From: Flavobacterium sp. Leaf82
GTDB taxonomy: Bacteria; Bacteroidota; Bacteroidia; Flavobacteriales; Flavobacteriaceae
Assembly: GCF_001422725.1 (NCBI RefSeq)
Contig: NZ_LMMA01000012.1
Coordinates: 1 to 64,000, forward strand
DNA: 64,000 nucleotides
Reading direction: 5' to 3'
Below, one piece after another: positions 63,016 through 64,000 of this stretch. Under the pieces are notes generated by a model. It saw nothing but the letters and a program-made list of their open reading frames with translations. It ran no database searches and was not told the origin of the DNA. The translations under genes were made by a program, and so were the position numbers. The first letter of the stretch is position 1. The number at the start of each line of letters is the position of its first letter.

Positions 63016-63984
63016 ATGAATAAAACCCATTTTTTATTGCTGCTAATTCCATTTGCACTCATTTCGTGTTTCAAAAATGAAAAGCAGTCCCAGCCTGTAT
63101 CCGGAAAAACCAATTCGATCTCTATTATCATAGACGATCAGTTGTGGTATGGTGAAGTAGGTGACAGCATCCGTAATAAATTTGCCTCACCGGTTTTGGG
63201 TCTTACCCAGGAAGAACCGTTATTTACCATAAATCAATATCCCGCTCGTCTGCTTGAAGGTTTCGTTACAGACAGCCGCAGTATAATTGTAGTCAAAAAA
63301 GCAGTTGCAGACAAATTCGAAATCAATCACAGTAGAGCATTACCCCATAATACATTTCGTATTTACGGCAAATCTGTAGATGATATTATTTGCAGCATCG
63401 AACTCAACTCCTCACAAATTATTAAGATCATTCGGGATGCCGAAATAAAAAAAATCCAGGAAGACAACAGCAAATCACTTCTAAACCCTGCTGTTATAAA
63501 AAACAAATTTCATATCGATTTGCAAATTCCAACAGGTTATGAATACATGTTGCACAAAAAGAATTTCATTTGGTTAAAGAAAGATATAATCAGTGGCAAC
63601 ACAAGCTTACTCATCTATCAGATACCTTTGCGCAGTTTTAAAAAAGGCTCAAATGTAATAAGCAATATCATCAGGATGCGCGATTCCGTTGGCAGTTACA
63701 TCAAAGGACGCGAACCCAATACAAGAATGATTACAGGGGAAGCTTATGCACCTTATTTTTCTTCGACAACTTTAGACGGCAAAAACGCTTATGAAACCAA
63801 AGGAACCTGGGAACTTAAGAATGATTTTATGTCCGGGCCTTTTATCAATTATGCAATTGTAGACGAAATGTACAATAGGATTTTAGTTATAGAAGGATTC
63901 TGTTATTCGCCCTCAAATCAGGAACGTGATTTAATGTTTGATCTGGAAGCAATTATAAAATCTGTCAAAATAGATAAACGATAA
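63016..63984 (+). CDS. DUF4837 family lipoprotein
   Basis: A 322-residue lipoprotein with the signal MNKTHFLLLLIPFALISC, Cys18 being the lipidation site. The mature part is a two-domain alpha/beta protein with the DUF4837 pattern (SIIIDDQLWYGEVGDSIR near the start, GSYIKGREPNTRMITGEA later, a family found in Bacteroidota, of unknown function). It starts 47 bp after the transglycosylase gene and is probably co-transcribed with it, hinting at a role in envelope maintenance. The stop codon is inside the window. Confidence 0.9.
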   Translation: MNKTHFLLLLIPFALISCFKNEKQSQPVSGKTNSISIIIDDQLWYGEVGDSIRNKFASPVLGLTQEEPLFTINQYPARLLEGFVTDSRSIIVVKKAVADKFEINHSRALPHNTFRIYGKSVDDIICSIELNSSQIIKIIRDAEIKKIQEDNSKSLLNPAVIKNKFHIDLQIPTGYEYMLHKKNFIWLKKDIISGNTSLLIYQIPLRSFKKGSNVISNIIRMRDSVGSYIKGREPNTRMITGEAYAPYFSSTTLDGKNAYETKGTWELKNDFMSGPFINYAIVDEMYNRILVIEGFCYSPSNQERDLMFDLEAIIKSVKIDKR

Positions 63985-64000
63985 CAATCAAAACCGAAAA

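Overview
The window is a low-GC chromosomal segment from a gliding member of the Bacteroidota, almost certainly a Flavobacterium or a very close relative. The evidence is a complete sprC-sprD-sprB-sprF gliding and type IX secretion locus, promoters of the Bacteroidota type (TAnnTTTG at -7), HU-CCDC81/SPOR and DUF4837 proteins typical of Flavobacteriia, and intergenic repeats of the kind common in Flavobacterium. No rRNA, tRNA, CRISPR array, prophage or transposase was seen.

Layout. 1-8.9 kb: a small envelope-stress-like operon (YtxH, holin-like, small coiled protein), an SPFH protein, gltX, a very large DUF4175 membrane protein and ybeY. 8.8-11.5 kb: mnmG, bracketed by ten 16-bp palindromes that match the ParB-binding parS consensus, eight of them packed into 440 bp. 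This looks like a chromosomal centromere region and suggests that the replication origin is not far away. 11.5-18 kb: a GNAT acetyltransferase, a SAM methyltransferase, two diverged direct repeats of about 170 bp, an OmpH/Skp-like lipoprotein, a Pif1-type helicase and two secreted proteins. 18-24 kb: an HU-CCDC81/SPOR protein, then a compact unit made of a 127-aa protein of unknown function, a TPR sensor kinase, a NarL-type regulator and a secreted coiled-coil protein. Two hairpins with identical loops and covarying stems flank the signalling genes. 24-32 kb: dprA, trpS, a GxxExxY gene between inverted repeats, plsC, an apparently gene-poor interval holding two ECF-like promoters, a candidate small RNA and a 34-codon ORF, then recA, an acyl-CoA thioesterase, a DoxX-like protein and holB.

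32.3-59.7 kb is one long co-directional block: three secreted proteins of unknown function, then sprC, sprD, sprB (5824 codons, 17.5 kb) and sprF. In the gliding model established for F. johnsoniae, SprB is the giant adhesin moved along the cell surface, SprF is the outer-membrane partner needed for its export by the type IX system, and SprC and SprD support its function. Here SprB is built of Ig-like SprB repeats, and these are themselves arranged in a seven-domain super-unit of about 586 residues present roughly six times. SprD carries a large Ala/Lys-rich array with a 17-residue period. 59.8-64 kb: pgk, a LysM-containing lytic transglycosylase and a DUF4837 lipoprotein.

The observations most worth following are the parS cluster, the super-repeat of SprB, the small-RNA/small-ORF interval beside recA, the GxxExxY cassette with its inverted repeats, and the covarying hairpins around the two-component system. 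All functional assignments rest on reading the sequence and on family knowledge; no database search was run.
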